NCBI GenBank assembly: GCA_023430975.1
Contig: JAEYYB010000172.1
Span: 1-64,000 of the forward strand
From: Bacillota bacterium
GTDB taxonomy: Bacteria > Bacillota > Clostridia > Acetivibrionales > DSM-2933
DNA: 64,000 bases
Direction: 5' to 3'
Positions within the stretch are counted from its first letter, which is position 1. The number at the start of each line of letters is the position of its first letter. The notes beneath the pieces are model-generated. The model was not told the DNA's origin. It ran no database searches and saw nothing but the letters and a program-made list of their open reading frames with translations. Shown in pieces: positions 42,561 to 51,748 of this stretch. A program made the position numbers and the translations under genes.

Positions 42561-43394
42561 TTATAAAACTATTTCACCATCAAAAACCTTTGTTGCAGGA
42601 CCTGTCATATAAACATGGTTGTCATTTTCATTCCACTCAATAATTAAATCACCGCCAAGAAGTTTAATAACAGCCTTTCTCTCACACAAGCCATTGAGGC
42701 AGGATGCTACTAGAACAGCACATGCACCGGTTCCGCAGGCAAGAGTTTCTCCTGCACCTCTTTCCCAAACACGCATTTTTAGTGTGTTTCTGTCTATTAT
42801 CTCAACAAACTCTGCATTAACCTTTCTTGGAAAAATACTATGTGTTTCCATTTTTGGCCCTACTACTTCCAATGGGAAATTTATAACATCATCAACATAG
42901 GTAACTGCGTGGGGATTTCCCATTGATACACAGGTTATTCTATATATATCCGAGCCAATCTGAACTGGTTCAGAAATTACAATGTCCTTGCCGCTTACAA
43001 CAGGTATTTTTTCAGGAGATAAAATTGGCTCGCCCATATCAACCTTAACTAATGTTACTTTATTATCTTCTGTCTGCATAACAAGAATTTTTATACCTGC
43101 AAGTGTTTCAATAGATATTATGGTTTTATCGGTTAACTTGTTATCGTATACAAATTTTCCTACACATCTGATGGCATTGCCGCACATTTCAGACTCTGAA
43201 CCGTCCGAGTTAAACATCCTCATTGTAAAATCTGCTTTCGAAGACGGCAATATCATTACCAGGCCGTCCGATCCTATACCGAAGTGACGGTCACTTACCT
43301 TTTTTGAAACTTCTGAGGGATTCTCTATAGTTTCCTTCAAACAATTAACATAAATATAGTCATTGCCAATTCCATGCATTTTTGTGAATTTCAT
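42561..43394 (-). CDS. dapF: Diaminopimelate epimerase
   Basis: A 277-residue epimerase made of two alike halves, with the two catalytic Cys in SEMCGNAIRC and ACGTGACA. FTKMHGIGNDYIYV, HFGIGSDGLV, VSMGNPHAV and RVWERGAGETLACG are family marks. It turns the DapL product, LL-DAP, into meso-DAP for lysine and peptidoglycan, so the two genes form a compact pathway unit. CGGAGG precedes the ATG. Confidence 0.97.
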   Translation of the reverse strand: MKFTKMHGIGNDYIYVNCLKETIENPSEVSKKVSDRHFGIGSDGLVMILPSSKADFTMRMFNSDGSESEMCGNAIRCVGKFVYDNKLTDKTIISIETLAGIKILVMQTEDNKVTLVKVDMGEPILSPEKIPVVSGKDIVISEPVQIGSDIYRITCVSMGNPHAVTYVDDVINFPLEVVGPKMETHSIFPRKVNAEFVEIIDRNTLKMRVWERGAGETLACGTGACAVLVASCLNGLCERKAVIKLLGGDLIIEWNENDNHVYMTGPATKVFDGEIVL

Positions 43395-43439
43395 ACTAAA
43401 CCTCCGGTACGTTTTATTTATTTAAAATATGCTGTTATC

Positions 43440-43497
43440 AGGAAGATTCCTGCAATATACATAATGATTTTCTGACGACAACATCATGGCATAAAAT
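43440..43497. repeat. Degenerate family D-like stretch
   Basis: AGGAAGATTCCTGCAATATAC and TCTGACGACAACATCATGG keep the order of family D blocks but with many changes. Confidence 0.3.
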
Positions 43498-43523
43498 ACT
43501 ATCATTAATCAATAAGCATTTAT

Positions 43524-43551
43524 ATTATAGCATATTCGGGTGAAATATCAA
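43524..43551 (-). promoter_or_regulatory. Promoter of dapF-dapL
   Basis: On the minus strand TTGATA, a 16-base spacer and TATAAT, about 130 bases before dapF. Confidence 0.6.
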
Positions 43552-43597
43552 AAGATTTTTGCAAGATTTATAATTCAAAATTGCAAAAAACAATATT

Positions 43598-43701
43598 TTA
43601 GGCATGCCCCAAATATAACTTTCCGTATAATTTCGCTTTCGTGTTAACTTAACTCGTGAACACACGCTCAAAACGGCAAGTAATATTTCAAGCATGCCTT
43701 A
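43598..43701. repeat. Family B element, full length
   Basis: TTAGGCATGCCCCAAATATAAC, TTTCCGTATAATTTCGC, GTGTTAACTTAACTCGTG, AACACACGCTCAAAACGG, CAAGTAATATTTCAAGC, ATGCCTTA. A very typical copy that serves as the reference for reading the split copy at 10425. Confidence 0.88.
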
Positions 43702-43806
43702 ATGAAATCTTATAGCTTGATGAACTAATGATGCACTAATATTTTAGATAATTATAGGTATTGATATGCAAAAGAATATGATATACTACATTAAAGTTTT
43801 ATTGAT

Positions 43807-43837
43807 TAGTCATGATAAAAAATAACTTCTGCTATAA
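43807..43837. repeat. Left end of a family B element
   Basis: TTAGTCATGATAAAAAATAAC then TTCTGCTATAAA resembles the first 35 bases of family B, then stops where the corA relic begins. Confidence 0.45.
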
Positions 43838-43990
43838 ATTACGCTCACTTTTATTGCTGGCATCTATGGCATGAATTTTGAATATATGCCTGAATTAAAA
43901 TTTAAATACGGTTATTTGTTTGTATTGGTAGCAATGAGGGTATGTTTTGTATGTATGAGTTTATTTTTTTAAAAAAGGAAATGGTTATAG
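43838..43990 (+). pseudogene. corA: corA magnesium transporter, 3' relic
   Basis: Reading from 43838 gives ITLTFIAGIYGMNFEYMPEL followed by KFKYGYLFVLVAM, then SLFF, a TAA stop, and in the same frame KRKWL and a second stop. This is the C-terminus of CorA: the GMN signature, the MPEL loop, the last membrane helix and the usual basic KRKW end. An in-frame TAA replaces one codon before KRKWL, and everything upstream of the penultimate helix is gone. A family B left end abuts the break. It is clearly a dead fragment, probably not expressed. Confidence 0.85.
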
Positions 43991-44003
43991 GGAGAGATTA
44001 TAA

Positions 44004-44639
44004 ATGCTGGAGGACATCAAAAGCCAATTAATTGAGGTTGCAAAGATAGCATACAATAAAGGTATGGTGAATACATATGAAGGAAACATATCAATACGAA
44101 ACGGCAATTATATTTGCATAACACCGAGTGGTTTTCCTAAATGTCTTTTAAAAGAAGATATGATTCCTGTTATAGACCTTGATGGAAATATCATTGAGGG
44201 AGGTTTGAAACCTTCGTCAGAGTGGAGAATGCATGCTTTATCATACATAAGAAGACCTGATATAAAAGGCATTATCCATTCCCATTCGCCCTATACTACA
44301 GCTTATGCTGTTGCCAACAAATCAATAGAGACAAAGGCATATCCTGAAATGATTGTACTTTTTGACAAAATACCGCTTGCTGCTTATGGGACCCAGTCAA
44401 CAGATGACATATTTAGAGGAGTAGAGGAATTTATAGCTAATTATGATGTTATCCTTCTGGCAAATCATGGTGTTTTATCTATGGGAGAGGATGTGTATAA
44501 AGCATTCTACAAGTTGGAGGCAGCAGAAAGTATAGCAAAGGTGCTTATTCTTTCAGATATGCTTGGAGGGGGGAAGGCATTATCTGAAGAGGATTTGGAA
44601 GAACTGTACGAAATTAGAATAAAAAACACTAAATTGTAA
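44004..44639 (+). CDS. Class II aldolase/adducin family protein
   Basis: A 211-residue protein of the L-fuculose-phosphate aldolase type: TYEGNISIRNGNYICITPSG, KPSSEWRMHALSY, GIIHSHSPYTTAYA with the HxH zinc ligands, and LLANHGVLSMG with the third His. These enzymes perform zinc-dependent retro-aldol cleavage of sugar phosphates, or related dehydratase or epimerase reactions. The substrate cannot be fixed because no sugar catabolic genes are adjacent. GGGAGAG precedes the ATG. Confidence 0.88.
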   Translation: MLEDIKSQLIEVAKIAYNKGMVNTYEGNISIRNGNYICITPSGFPKCLLKEDMIPVIDLDGNIIEGGLKPSSEWRMHALSYIRRPDIKGIIHSHSPYTTAYAVANKSIETKAYPEMIVLFDKIPLAAYGTQSTDDIFRGVEEFIANYDVILLANHGVLSMGEDVYKAFYKLEAAESIAKVLILSDMLGGGKALSEEDLEELYEIRIKNTKL

Positions 44640-44918
44640 GTGCTAAATACCCTAAAATTAGATATAATTAATTATCATTTTATGACGATATTACTTTATG
44701 AAAAGTGTGATACTTGAAATTTATCATTCTTTGTATTCCAAATTAAGATAATTGAAATAAACCGATTTAAAGTTTATAATAGTAACAATGTTTCTAACTA
44801 TCGAAAAAAGTTGTTTTATAAGATATAAAGCTGCATTTGTTTAAAATTGAAATATTGTAGTAGAATGTGGTATTGGAAATATGTACCGTTTAAATTTTTG
44901 TAAGCGGAGGGGTGTCGA

Positions 44919-47366
44919 ATGTACGAATCAAAAAAAGTAATAAAGAAGCATATTTTGCCCTTATTGCCATTAAGGGGTCTTACGGTATTTCCGTATATGA
45001 TTTTGCACTTTGATGTAGGCAGGGTAAAATCAATTAAAGCATTAGAAGAAGCAATGATTAACAATCAACTTATATTTCTTGTCACACAAAAAGAAGCAAA
45101 AAATGATTCTCCTGGTGAAGAAGATGTTTATAATGTAGGGACAATATCCAAGGTAAAACAGCTATTGAAGTTGCCTGGAGACACAATCAGGGTCCTTGTG
45201 GAAGGAGTAAGCAGAGCTGAAATCAATGATTTTACCCAAACGGATCCATTTTTTGCGGCTGAGGTTGTAGAGCAAATATATGTTAACGATGATCAGCAAA
45301 GTGTAGAGATTGAAGCCTTAAAAAGAAGGGTTTTATCGGCATTTGAAGATTATGTAGGGCTTAGTAACAAGATATCTCCTGAAACAGTGCTGTCCATCAC
45401 AACAATTGAAGATCCTGGACAATTATCTGATATGGTTGCTTCCAATATATTTTTGAAGGTTGAACAAAAACAGGAAATATTAAATGAGTTCGATCCAAAA
45501 GTAAGATTGGAAAAAATACTGGAAATCCTTTTGAAGGAAATGGAAATTCTTGAGATTGAGAAAAATATTAATACCAAGGTTCGTAAGCAAATAGACAAAA
45601 TGCAGAAGGAGTACTATTTAAGAGAGCAGTTAAAAGCTATCCAGAGCGAACTTGGTGATAAGGAAGGCGTTACCGGCGAGGTTGAAGAATATAAGGAAAA
45701 GCTTAAGAAGGCAGAATTCCCTGAAGAAGTTGAGAAAAAGGTTCTTAAGGAATTAGACCGTCTTTTGAAGATGCAGTCCGGGTCCGCTGAAGGCTCTGTA
45801 ATAAGAACATACCTTGATTGGGTTTTTGATTTGCCTTGGAATAAGGAAACAGAAGAAATAATCGATTTGAAAAAGGCTGAAGAAATACTTGATGAAGATC
45901 ATTACGGTCTTGAAAAAGTGAAGGATAGAATAGTTGAGTATTTAGCTGTCAGAAAGCTTAAGAATAATCTAAAAGGACCAATACTTTGCCTTGTAGGACC
46001 TCCTGGAGTAGGTAAAACATCTATTGCCAAGTCAATAGCACGTGCACTGAACAGGAATTATGTCAGAATGTCTTTGGGTGGAGTAAAAGATGAGGCAGAG
46101 ATTAGAGGACACAGGCGTACTTATGTAGGTGCTATGCCTGGTAGAATTATTGCTTCGTTAAAACAGGCGGGTACTAAGAATCCGCTCATACTACTTGATG
46201 AAATCGATAAAATGAACAGTGATTTCAGAGGTGATCCTGCTTCTGCCATGCTGGAAGTTTTAGACGGTGAGCAGAACTTTACTTTCCGTGACCATTATTT
46301 GGAGCTTCCGTTTGATCTCTCAAATGTAATGTTCCTGACTACAGCAAACAGCTTGGATACTATACCCAGACCGTTATTGGACAGAATGGAAGTTATACAC
46401 ATTTCCAGCTATACTGAGGAAGAGAAGGTTAATATAGCTTTAAAATATCTGATTCCAAAGCAGATTGAGGCTCATGGACTTGATAAGAAGAGCATTGAGA
46501 TAGATGAAAAAACTGCCAGGGATGTAATAAACTATTATACCAGGGAAGCTGGTGTGAGAAATCTTGAGAGAGAGTTTGCAAACCTTTGCAGAAAGGCTGC
46601 AAGGACTATTGTTTCCTCAAGGAGCAAGACTATCAAGATAACTTCAGAAAAGCTGGAAAAATACCTGGGAGCTAAGAAATTCAGGTATGACAAGGCAAAT
46701 GAGAAGGATGAAACAGGAATAGCTACAGGCTTAGCTTGGACACCTGTTGGCGGGGATACTTTATCCATTGAAGTATCACTCATGGATGGAAATGGTAAGT
46801 TAGAACTGACAGGCCATTTGGGAGATATTATGAAGGAGTCTGCGAGAGCTGCTATGAGCTTTATTAGATCTAAAGCGGATCAACTTCATATTGACAAGAA
46901 TTTTTACAATAAATTTGATATACACATTCATGTGCCTGAAGGTGCTATTCCGAAGGATGGTCCTTCAGCCGGAATCACTTTGGCTACGGCTATGATATCT
47001 GCACTGACAGGACTTCCTGTTAAAAAGAATGTTGCAATGACAGGGGAGATAACTCTAAGGGGCAGGGTACTTCCAATTGGGGGGCTTAAGGAGAAGGTTC
47101 TTGCCGCTCATAGAGCTGGGATAAATACTGTTATTGTACCAATGGACAATAAAAAGGATATTGACGATATTCCGGACAATGTAAGAAAGAAGATTAAGTT
47201 TGTGCTTGCTTCAGATATGGAAACGGTTATAAGTACAGCTCTAGCCAAGCCAAACTTCAAAAGATTGAAAAGCAAGATGCCAGATAAGTTGTCCGATGAA
47301 ATAATTGCAAAAGAACAGGCAGCAGTTACCAGCCTGGAAAAGGGAATTATCAATATAGAACAGTAA
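44919..47366 (+). CDS. lon: ATP-dependent Lon protease
   Basis: An 815-residue classical Lon: N-terminal substrate domain (LPLLPLRGLTVFPYMILHFD), coiled coil with YYLREQLKAIQSELG, AAA+ module with VGPPGVGKTSIAKSIAR and ILLDEIDKM, and protease domain with PKDGPSAGITLA (catalytic Ser) and LPIGGLKEKVLAAHRAG (Lys). It degrades damaged and regulatory proteins. CGGAGGGG precedes the ATG. It ends at a strong hairpin. No CIRCE-type operator was seen upstream. Confidence 0.97.
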   Translation: MYESKKVIKKHILPLLPLRGLTVFPYMILHFDVGRVKSIKALEEAMINNQLIFLVTQKEAKNDSPGEEDVYNVGTISKVKQLLKLPGDTIRVLVEGVSRAEINDFTQTDPFFAAEVVEQIYVNDDQQSVEIEALKRRVLSAFEDYVGLSNKISPETVLSITTIEDPGQLSDMVASNIFLKVEQKQEILNEFDPKVRLEKILEILLKEMEILEIEKNINTKVRKQIDKMQKEYYLREQLKAIQSELGDKEGVTGEVEEYKEKLKKAEFPEEVEKKVLKELDRLLKMQSGSAEGSVIRTYLDWVFDLPWNKETEEIIDLKKAEEILDEDHYGLEKVKDRIVEYLAVRKLKNNLKGPILCLVGPPGVGKTSIAKSIARALNRNYVRMSLGGVKDEAEIRGHRRTYVGAMPGRIIASLKQAGTKNPLILLDEIDKMNSDFRGDPASAMLEVLDGEQNFTFRDHYLELPFDLSNVMFLTTANSLDTIPRPLLDRMEVIHISSYTEEEKVNIALKYLIPKQIEAHGLDKKSIEIDEKTARDVINYYTREAGVRNLEREFANLCRKAARTIVSSRSKTIKITSEKLEKYLGAKKFRYDKANEKDETGIATGLAWTPVGGDTLSIEVSLMDGNGKLELTGHLGDIMKESARAAMSFIRSKADQLHIDKNFYNKFDIHIHVPEGAIPKDGPSAGITLATAMISALTGLPVKKNVAMTGEITLRGRVLPIGGLKEKVLAAHRAGINTVIVPMDNKKDIDDIPDNVRKKIKFVLASDMETVISTALAKPNFKRLKSKMPDKLSDEIIAKEQAAVTSLEKGIINIEQ

Positions 47367-47385
47367 GCCTAATTAAGGGCATAAA

Positions 47386-47434
47386 TAAAGCCATTAATCA
47401 TAGATATAATTGAGTTCTATGATTAGTGGCTTTA
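47386..47434. terminator. Terminator between lon and the convergent gene
   Basis: TAAAGCCATTAATCATAGA pairs with TCTATGATTAGTGGCTTTA (19 bp, one G-T pair) around an 11-base loop. Confidence 0.85.
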
Positions 47435-47449
47435 TGTTTCAATCATCCA

Positions 47450-47498
47450 TTAGGTATGTTGAAAATATATGGAAAATAATATTTCAAACATTCCTTTA
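47450..47498. repeat. Short family B palindrome
   Basis: TTAGGTATGTTGAAAATATAT then GGAAAATAATATTTCAAAC and ATTCCTTTA are B ends with no centre. The element reaches the stop codon of the next gene, like the one at 3590 does for tsaE. Confidence 0.55.
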
Positions 47499-48026
47499 GT
47501 AACGCTTGTTTATATAATCATCCACGAGAGACGTCCTAACTTCGTTTATAAACACATTTTCTCTAATTAGTGCATTTAGTAGGGTTTCGTTTTTTGAATG
47601 CAAAATAAGACTATCATAGTCCTTTAAAACTATTTCGAAAAGTTTTCTTTTCAAATAAGGGGACTTAACTCTCACATAATAAGCTTCAACACCTTGATAA
47701 TCAATTAGCTGCAATAGTTTTAACGTAACCTGGTCTTTCTTGGAGTAAAAATAGTTAGCCTGCTCAAGGAAATCATCTTTTGCACCATGTTTGGGACTTA
47801 GTTCATGAGCACGTTTCTGGTAGTATTTAGCAATAACGTTGTAGTATTGGTAATTAAAGATGGCCTTTTTCACATTGTCAAGTTTCTTGAAAGGAACAAG
47901 ATCTGTGGAGCTAATATAGGCATAGTTGGCTTCAATAAATTCATCCTTTGTCATGTCACCTTTTGTGTACTGGTCAATCAGGCTTTGTCTGTGTATCAGA
48001 AATTTGTCAAATTTACTTAATATCAT
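47496..48026 (-). CDS. Hypothetical protein (perhaps DUF6648)
   Basis: A 176-residue soluble, helical, Tyr- and Lys-rich protein beginning MILSKFDKFLIHRQSLIDQY. YNYQYYNVIAKYYQKRA-like helices in the middle and ALIRENVFINEVRTSLVDDY at the end can be noted. I believe it resembles a conserved clostridial family of unknown function listed as DUF6648, but this is from memory. It has no signal peptide. The ribosome binding site (AGCAGGTT) is weak. It converges on lon. Confidence 0.7.
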   Translation of the reverse strand: MILSKFDKFLIHRQSLIDQYTKGDMTKDEFIEANYAYISSTDLVPFKKLDNVKKAIFNYQYYNVIAKYYQKRAHELSPKHGAKDDFLEQANYFYSKKDQVTLKLLQLIDYQGVEAYYVRVKSPYLKRKLFEIVLKDYDSLILHSKNETLLNALIRENVFINEVRTSLVDDYINKRY

Positions 48027-48314
48027 ATATAACCTGCTTTCGACGAAAAATGTCTAATTTTGCTACAAACTTTGCGAGAATTTTGTCCGAAAATATAATA
48101 AATTAAAAATTTTACTTGTAAAAATGTTAATATTATATTAATTTATATATATATAAATGTAAAGCGTTAAGATATTATTATTTATATTATAAATTTTTTT
48201 AGGCATTTCAAAAAATATACTATATAATCTGTTTGTTTTGTGCGTTAAATGCAAGATTTATGGTGATTTCAATTTAGTTCTTTTCATGGGGATATAATAT
48301 TTATTAGCTGGTAG

Positions 48315-48345
48315 GTAATGTTCGGAAAGTTTCCGTTAACATTAC
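48315..48345. repeat. Palindrome upstream of the Glu-rich repeat gene
   Basis: GTAATGTTCGGAA pairs with TTCCGTTAACATTAC, with a 3-base loop and a TT bulge, about 110 bases before the start. It may be a regulatory hairpin or a small element. The rest of 48027-48453 is AT-rich, with TTAGGCATTTCAAAAAATA at 48199 and no gene. Confidence 0.45.
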
Positions 48346-48453
48346 ATGGGTATCAAATGCGTCTTTCTTAATTTGTATAGTGAATTATGGTAAGAAAATC
48401 GATTAGTTTTTTAATGTATGTGGAACTACTATAAAAACTATAAGGGGGCCTTT

Positions 48454-50373
48454 ATGTACCAGTATTTTGTAGTTACGATAACACTGGCTGTAATGTCATC
48501 TGTTTTATTTGCAAATTTTCTGGATAAGAAAAGCATGACAAAGAAGCATAAGGTTATGGCAGTTGTATTGTGCACCATGTTGGTCGCTCTTTTAAGCAGC
48601 CTTTTTCCTATAATTTCTGGGTTAATTTTAAACATAACTACCAGAATTAATGAAATACTACATATTAATCTATGGACTGGTTTCTCATTTACAGTTATTT
48701 TTATAGTGTATTTGGGTGGAATTTTAATAATTTCCGTATATTTATCCACTATAGCTATTAGTGAAGATGATGTAAGTGATGAAATAAAGAATGCTCCTAT
48801 TTGGGCACTGGTTCACAAATTATTATCATGGAGGGGTGGTCCGGCTTTAGAGCCTGTTACAAATGAGTCGGCACCAATAGAAAACAGTTGTACAAGTAAT
48901 TACCATACCCCTGTTTTGCAAGGGGCTGTAGAGTTTGGACAAAATATATTACAAAAACCAGTTGACAGTCAGAAAAATATTGATACAATTGGTATAGACA
49001 CAATTAAAATTAGTGAGCAAAGTTTTGATACTAAGGATAATCAGTCCAAAGAAGCTGTCATAAGCGTCGAGTACCTTGTCGAGGAAGATTTTTATAGTGA
49101 AGTTAATATAGAAGAGCCAGAGGCTTTAAAAGAAGTCAATATCGAAGAAGAAAAAGAAATTCCAGAATTACATGCTGAAGAAAGTGAAATAATAGCCCAG
49201 GAAGAAGTTGTAATAGAAGCAATAGATGAAAGCGATAGTGAAGAGCAGGAAGCTTTTGAAGAGATTGAAGATATAGAAGAAGTTGATATTAACGAAGTTG
49301 AATTAGAAGAGCCGGAAGCTATAGAAGAAGTCGATATTAACGAAGAACCAGAGGCTTTAAAAGAAGTCAATATCGAAGAAGAAAAAGAAATTCCAGAATT
49401 ACATGCCGAAGAAAATGAAGTAGCCCAGGAAGAAGTTGTAATAGAAGCAATAGATGAAAGCGATAGTAAAGAACTAGAAGCTTTTGAAGAGATTGAAGAT
49501 ATAGAAAAAGTTGCTATTAATGAAGTTGAAATAGAAGAACCAGAAGCTATAGAAGAAGTTGCTATTAATGAAGTTGAATTAGAAGAGCCGGAAGCTATAG
49601 AAGAAGTCGATATTAATGAAGTTGAAATAGAAGAACCAGAGGCTATAGAAGAAGTTGCTATTAACGAAGTTGAAATAGAAGAACCAGAGGCTTTAAAAGA
49701 AGTCAATGTCGAAGAAGAAAAGGAAATTCTAGGATTACATGCCGAAGAAAGTGAAATAGTAGCCCAGGAAGAAGTTGTAATAGAATCAATGAATGAAAGC
49801 GATAGTGAAGAGCAGGAAGCTTTTGAAGAGATTGAAGCTATAGAAGAAGTTGCTATTAACGAAGCTGAAATAGAAGAACCAGAAGCCATAGAAGAAATTG
49901 CTATTAACGGAGTTGAAATAGAAGAACCAGAGGCTATAGAAGAAGAAAAAGAAAATCTAGAATTGGAAAGCCAGGAAAGTGAAATAATAATTAAAAATGA
50001 AGAGCCTGGTACTGAAGGAAATACAGAATTTAGCTCATTGAGCCACATAAGTGATGAGACTAGCGTAAATACTATAAATGAAGCTGATAATCTTAATAAT
50101 ACAAAAGATGGCAGTAAGGTTGATCGACTGATTGATGAAGCGTTCCTTTTAAAAGTTTCAGGAGATTTAGAAGGAGCAATCCAAAGTTACATGTATGCAC
50201 TTGAGCATGATATTGAGGATGAGGTAGTATTTTGGTTAGTTTTGGATATATGTGTATTGTACAAGCAGTTAGGAAAGTCTGATTTGGCAAAAGATATATT
50301 GGAGAGTTATGTTACTAATTATGGAAGTATTATGAATGAAGAAGTTAAAATACAGATTATTAATAATTTATAA
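48454..50373 (+). CDS. Membrane protein with Glu-rich tandem repeats and C-terminal TPR-like region
   Basis: A 639-residue protein. Three membrane segments lie in the first 105 residues (MYQYFVVTITLAVMSSVLF and two more), then a linker. From about 210 to 510 the region is extremely acidic. Short units of the form INEVEIEEPEAIEEVA recur many times, and a longer module with KEIPELHAEESEI, EEVVIEAIDESDSEE and QEAFEEIEDIEEV occurs three times. The C-terminal 100 residues (GDLEGAIQSYMYALEHDIED, LVLDICVLYKQLGKSDLAKD) look like a TPR pair. AAGGGGG precedes the ATG at 48454. No family recognised for the whole protein. Confidence 0.8.
   Translation: MYQYFVVTITLAVMSSVLFANFLDKKSMTKKHKVMAVVLCTMLVALLSSLFPIISGLILNITTRINEILHINLWTGFSFTVIFIVYLGGILIISVYLSTIAISEDDVSDEIKNAPIWALVHKLLSWRGGPALEPVTNESAPIENSCTSNYHTPVLQGAVEFGQNILQKPVDSQKNIDTIGIDTIKISEQSFDTKDNQSKEAVISVEYLVEEDFYSEVNIEEPEALKEVNIEEEKEIPELHAEESEIIAQEEVVIEAIDESDSEEQEAFEEIEDIEEVDINEVELEEPEAIEEVDINEEPEALKEVNIEEEKEIPELHAEENEVAQEEVVIEAIDESDSKELEAFEEIEDIEKVAINEVEIEEPEAIEEVAINEVELEEPEAIEEVDINEVEIEEPEAIEEVAINEVEIEEPEALKEVNVEEEKEILGLHAEESEIVAQEEVVIESMNESDSEEQEAFEEIEAIEEVAINEAEIEEPEAIEEIAINGVEIEEPEAIEEEKENLELESQESEIIIKNEEPGTEGNTEFSSLSHISDETSVNTINEADNLNNTKDGSKVDRLIDEAFLLKVSGDLEGAIQSYMYALEHDIEDEVVFWLVLDICVLYKQLGKSDLAKDILESYVTNYGSIMNEEVKIQIINNL
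49109..49960. repeat. In-gene tandem repeats of the Glu-rich protein
   Basis: Near-identical DNA modules recur: CCAGAGGCTTTAAAAGAAG starts a long unit at about 49110, 49349 and 49684, each followed by AAGTCAAT and then GAAGAAGTTGTAATAGAA further on. Between them lie variable numbers of a unit of about 45 bp built on GAAGTTGAAATAGAAGAACC. Copy-number change by recombination or slippage is likely. Confidence 0.8.
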
Positions 50374-50424
50374 TAAATAAATACAGTTTGATAATAAGCA
50401 GCTTTAGAAGGGGGTTCCACAGTA

Positions 50425-51543
50425 ATGAAAAAAACTCAGGAAGTATTAGGTTTGCCTATAATAAGCATTTCTGATGGAGTTGAAGTAGGCAAGGTTAAAA
50501 GCATTCTTGTAAACGCTAATGAAGGTACAGTTGACTACATAGTTGTAGACAGCGGCATTCAGATATTGAGTGCTCGGGTTATTTCCACCTCAAGCGTTTT
50601 GGGAATGGGGGAATATGCACTTACTATAGAAAATGACAGTGCCATAAACGATATAGGTAGAATACCTGCCGCAATAGACTTACTGCAGAAAAATATTCAA
50701 GTCAAAAGCTCCAAAGTTCTTACAAAAAAGGGTAGGTTAATCGGAGAAATTGGGGATTTTTACTTTGATGAAGACAATAGCTGCAGGATTACTGGCCTTG
50801 AGTATATTGCCGATATAACGGATAAAAAGGTAAGAATAATTCCAAGGAATAACGTAATAACTTTTGGTAAAAACTTGATCGTTGTTACAGAAGATGTAGA
50901 AAGCAAGTTGTTGGCTAACTTATCCCAGCTAAGTTCTGGAAAGGGCCAACCTGAACAGGAAAAAAAAAATTCGACCACTATAGATAATGTTTCTGCTGAA
51001 GAGGATGTTAAGAGCATCAATAAGGCAATAGAAGAATTAACCGCTGATATAGATGGGCTGTTAGCTAAAGAAGGGGAGACTTTCTTTAATGAGCCTCAAG
51101 AATCAAATAACAAAGTAAAAGAAGAAAATAGGATATACATTTCTCCTGAGGTACCAGATACTAATATTGCTCAGGATAATCAATCTGTGCAAAGCAACAT
51201 TGATGAGATGGATTTAATAAAGGCAAATGAGACAAAATCTTTTCAGCAGGAAGAAATAACGACCGATGAGGAATCCCAGTACGAAGCAAGCATAGTTCAA
51301 GATGTTAATGATAAAACAAACAACAGTCAAGGGTATACAAATTCAGAACTTAAGACAAGCACTCAGAGCTTGTTTGAACAACGCCAAAAGCAATACCTTA
51401 ATGGTAGAAAGGCAACCAAGACTATAACTGATAATGCAGGAAAGGTTATAGTTAGTTCTGGAGAAATTATAAATGAGGACATAATAGATATAGCAAAAAC
51501 AAATGGAAAGCTTATTGAACTGGTTATGAATAATAAAGCTTGA
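50425..51543 (+). CDS. PRC-barrel domain protein
   Basis: A 372-residue protein with two PRC-barrel-like domains: EVLGLPIISISDGVEVGKVK and later KGRLIGEIGDFYFDEDNSCR followed by NVITFGKNLIVV. The middle is acidic and disordered, and a short C-terminal segment from about 315 (RKATKTITDNAGKVIVSSGE) resembles a small barrel that repeats the theme. PRC barrels bind RNA, protein or membrane-associated partners. It lies 51 bases after the Glu-rich repeat gene and is probably cotranscribed with it. GAAGGGGG precedes the ATG. Confidence 0.8.
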   Translation: MKKTQEVLGLPIISISDGVEVGKVKSILVNANEGTVDYIVVDSGIQILSARVISTSSVLGMGEYALTIENDSAINDIGRIPAAIDLLQKNIQVKSSKVLTKKGRLIGEIGDFYFDEDNSCRITGLEYIADITDKKVRIIPRNNVITFGKNLIVVTEDVESKLLANLSQLSSGKGQPEQEKKNSTTIDNVSAEEDVKSINKAIEELTADIDGLLAKEGETFFNEPQESNNKVKEENRIYISPEVPDTNIAQDNQSVQSNIDEMDLIKANETKSFQQEEITTDEESQYEASIVQDVNDKTNNSQGYTNSELKTSTQSLFEQRQKQYLNGRKATKTITDNAGKVIVSSGEIINEDIIDIAKTNGKLIELVMNNKA

Positions 51544-51748
51544 TGCAGGCAATTATGCTTTGCCTGGCCATTAAAATCTCGAAATATATAAAACTTTATA
51601 CTTTGTTTAAGGTATAAAGTTTTTTAATATTTATGTAATTGTAGCGTATGCTAAGAAATGATTAAAACAAGCAATTAAAACAAGCAATTAAAACAAACGA
51701 TTAAGACAAACGATTAATAACAAACAATTGTAATTGGGAGTGACATAG

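Noticed and set aside
44820..44918. Heat-shock operator before lon
   Set aside because: No CIRCE-type TTAGCACTC inverted repeat or CtsR-like direct repeat was found.
49092..50048. Long Ser-rich open frame on the minus strand (318 codons)
   Set aside because: It is the antisense of the Glu-rich repeats of the plus-strand gene. GAA/GAG repeats read backwards give Ser codons without stops. It has no ribosome binding site.
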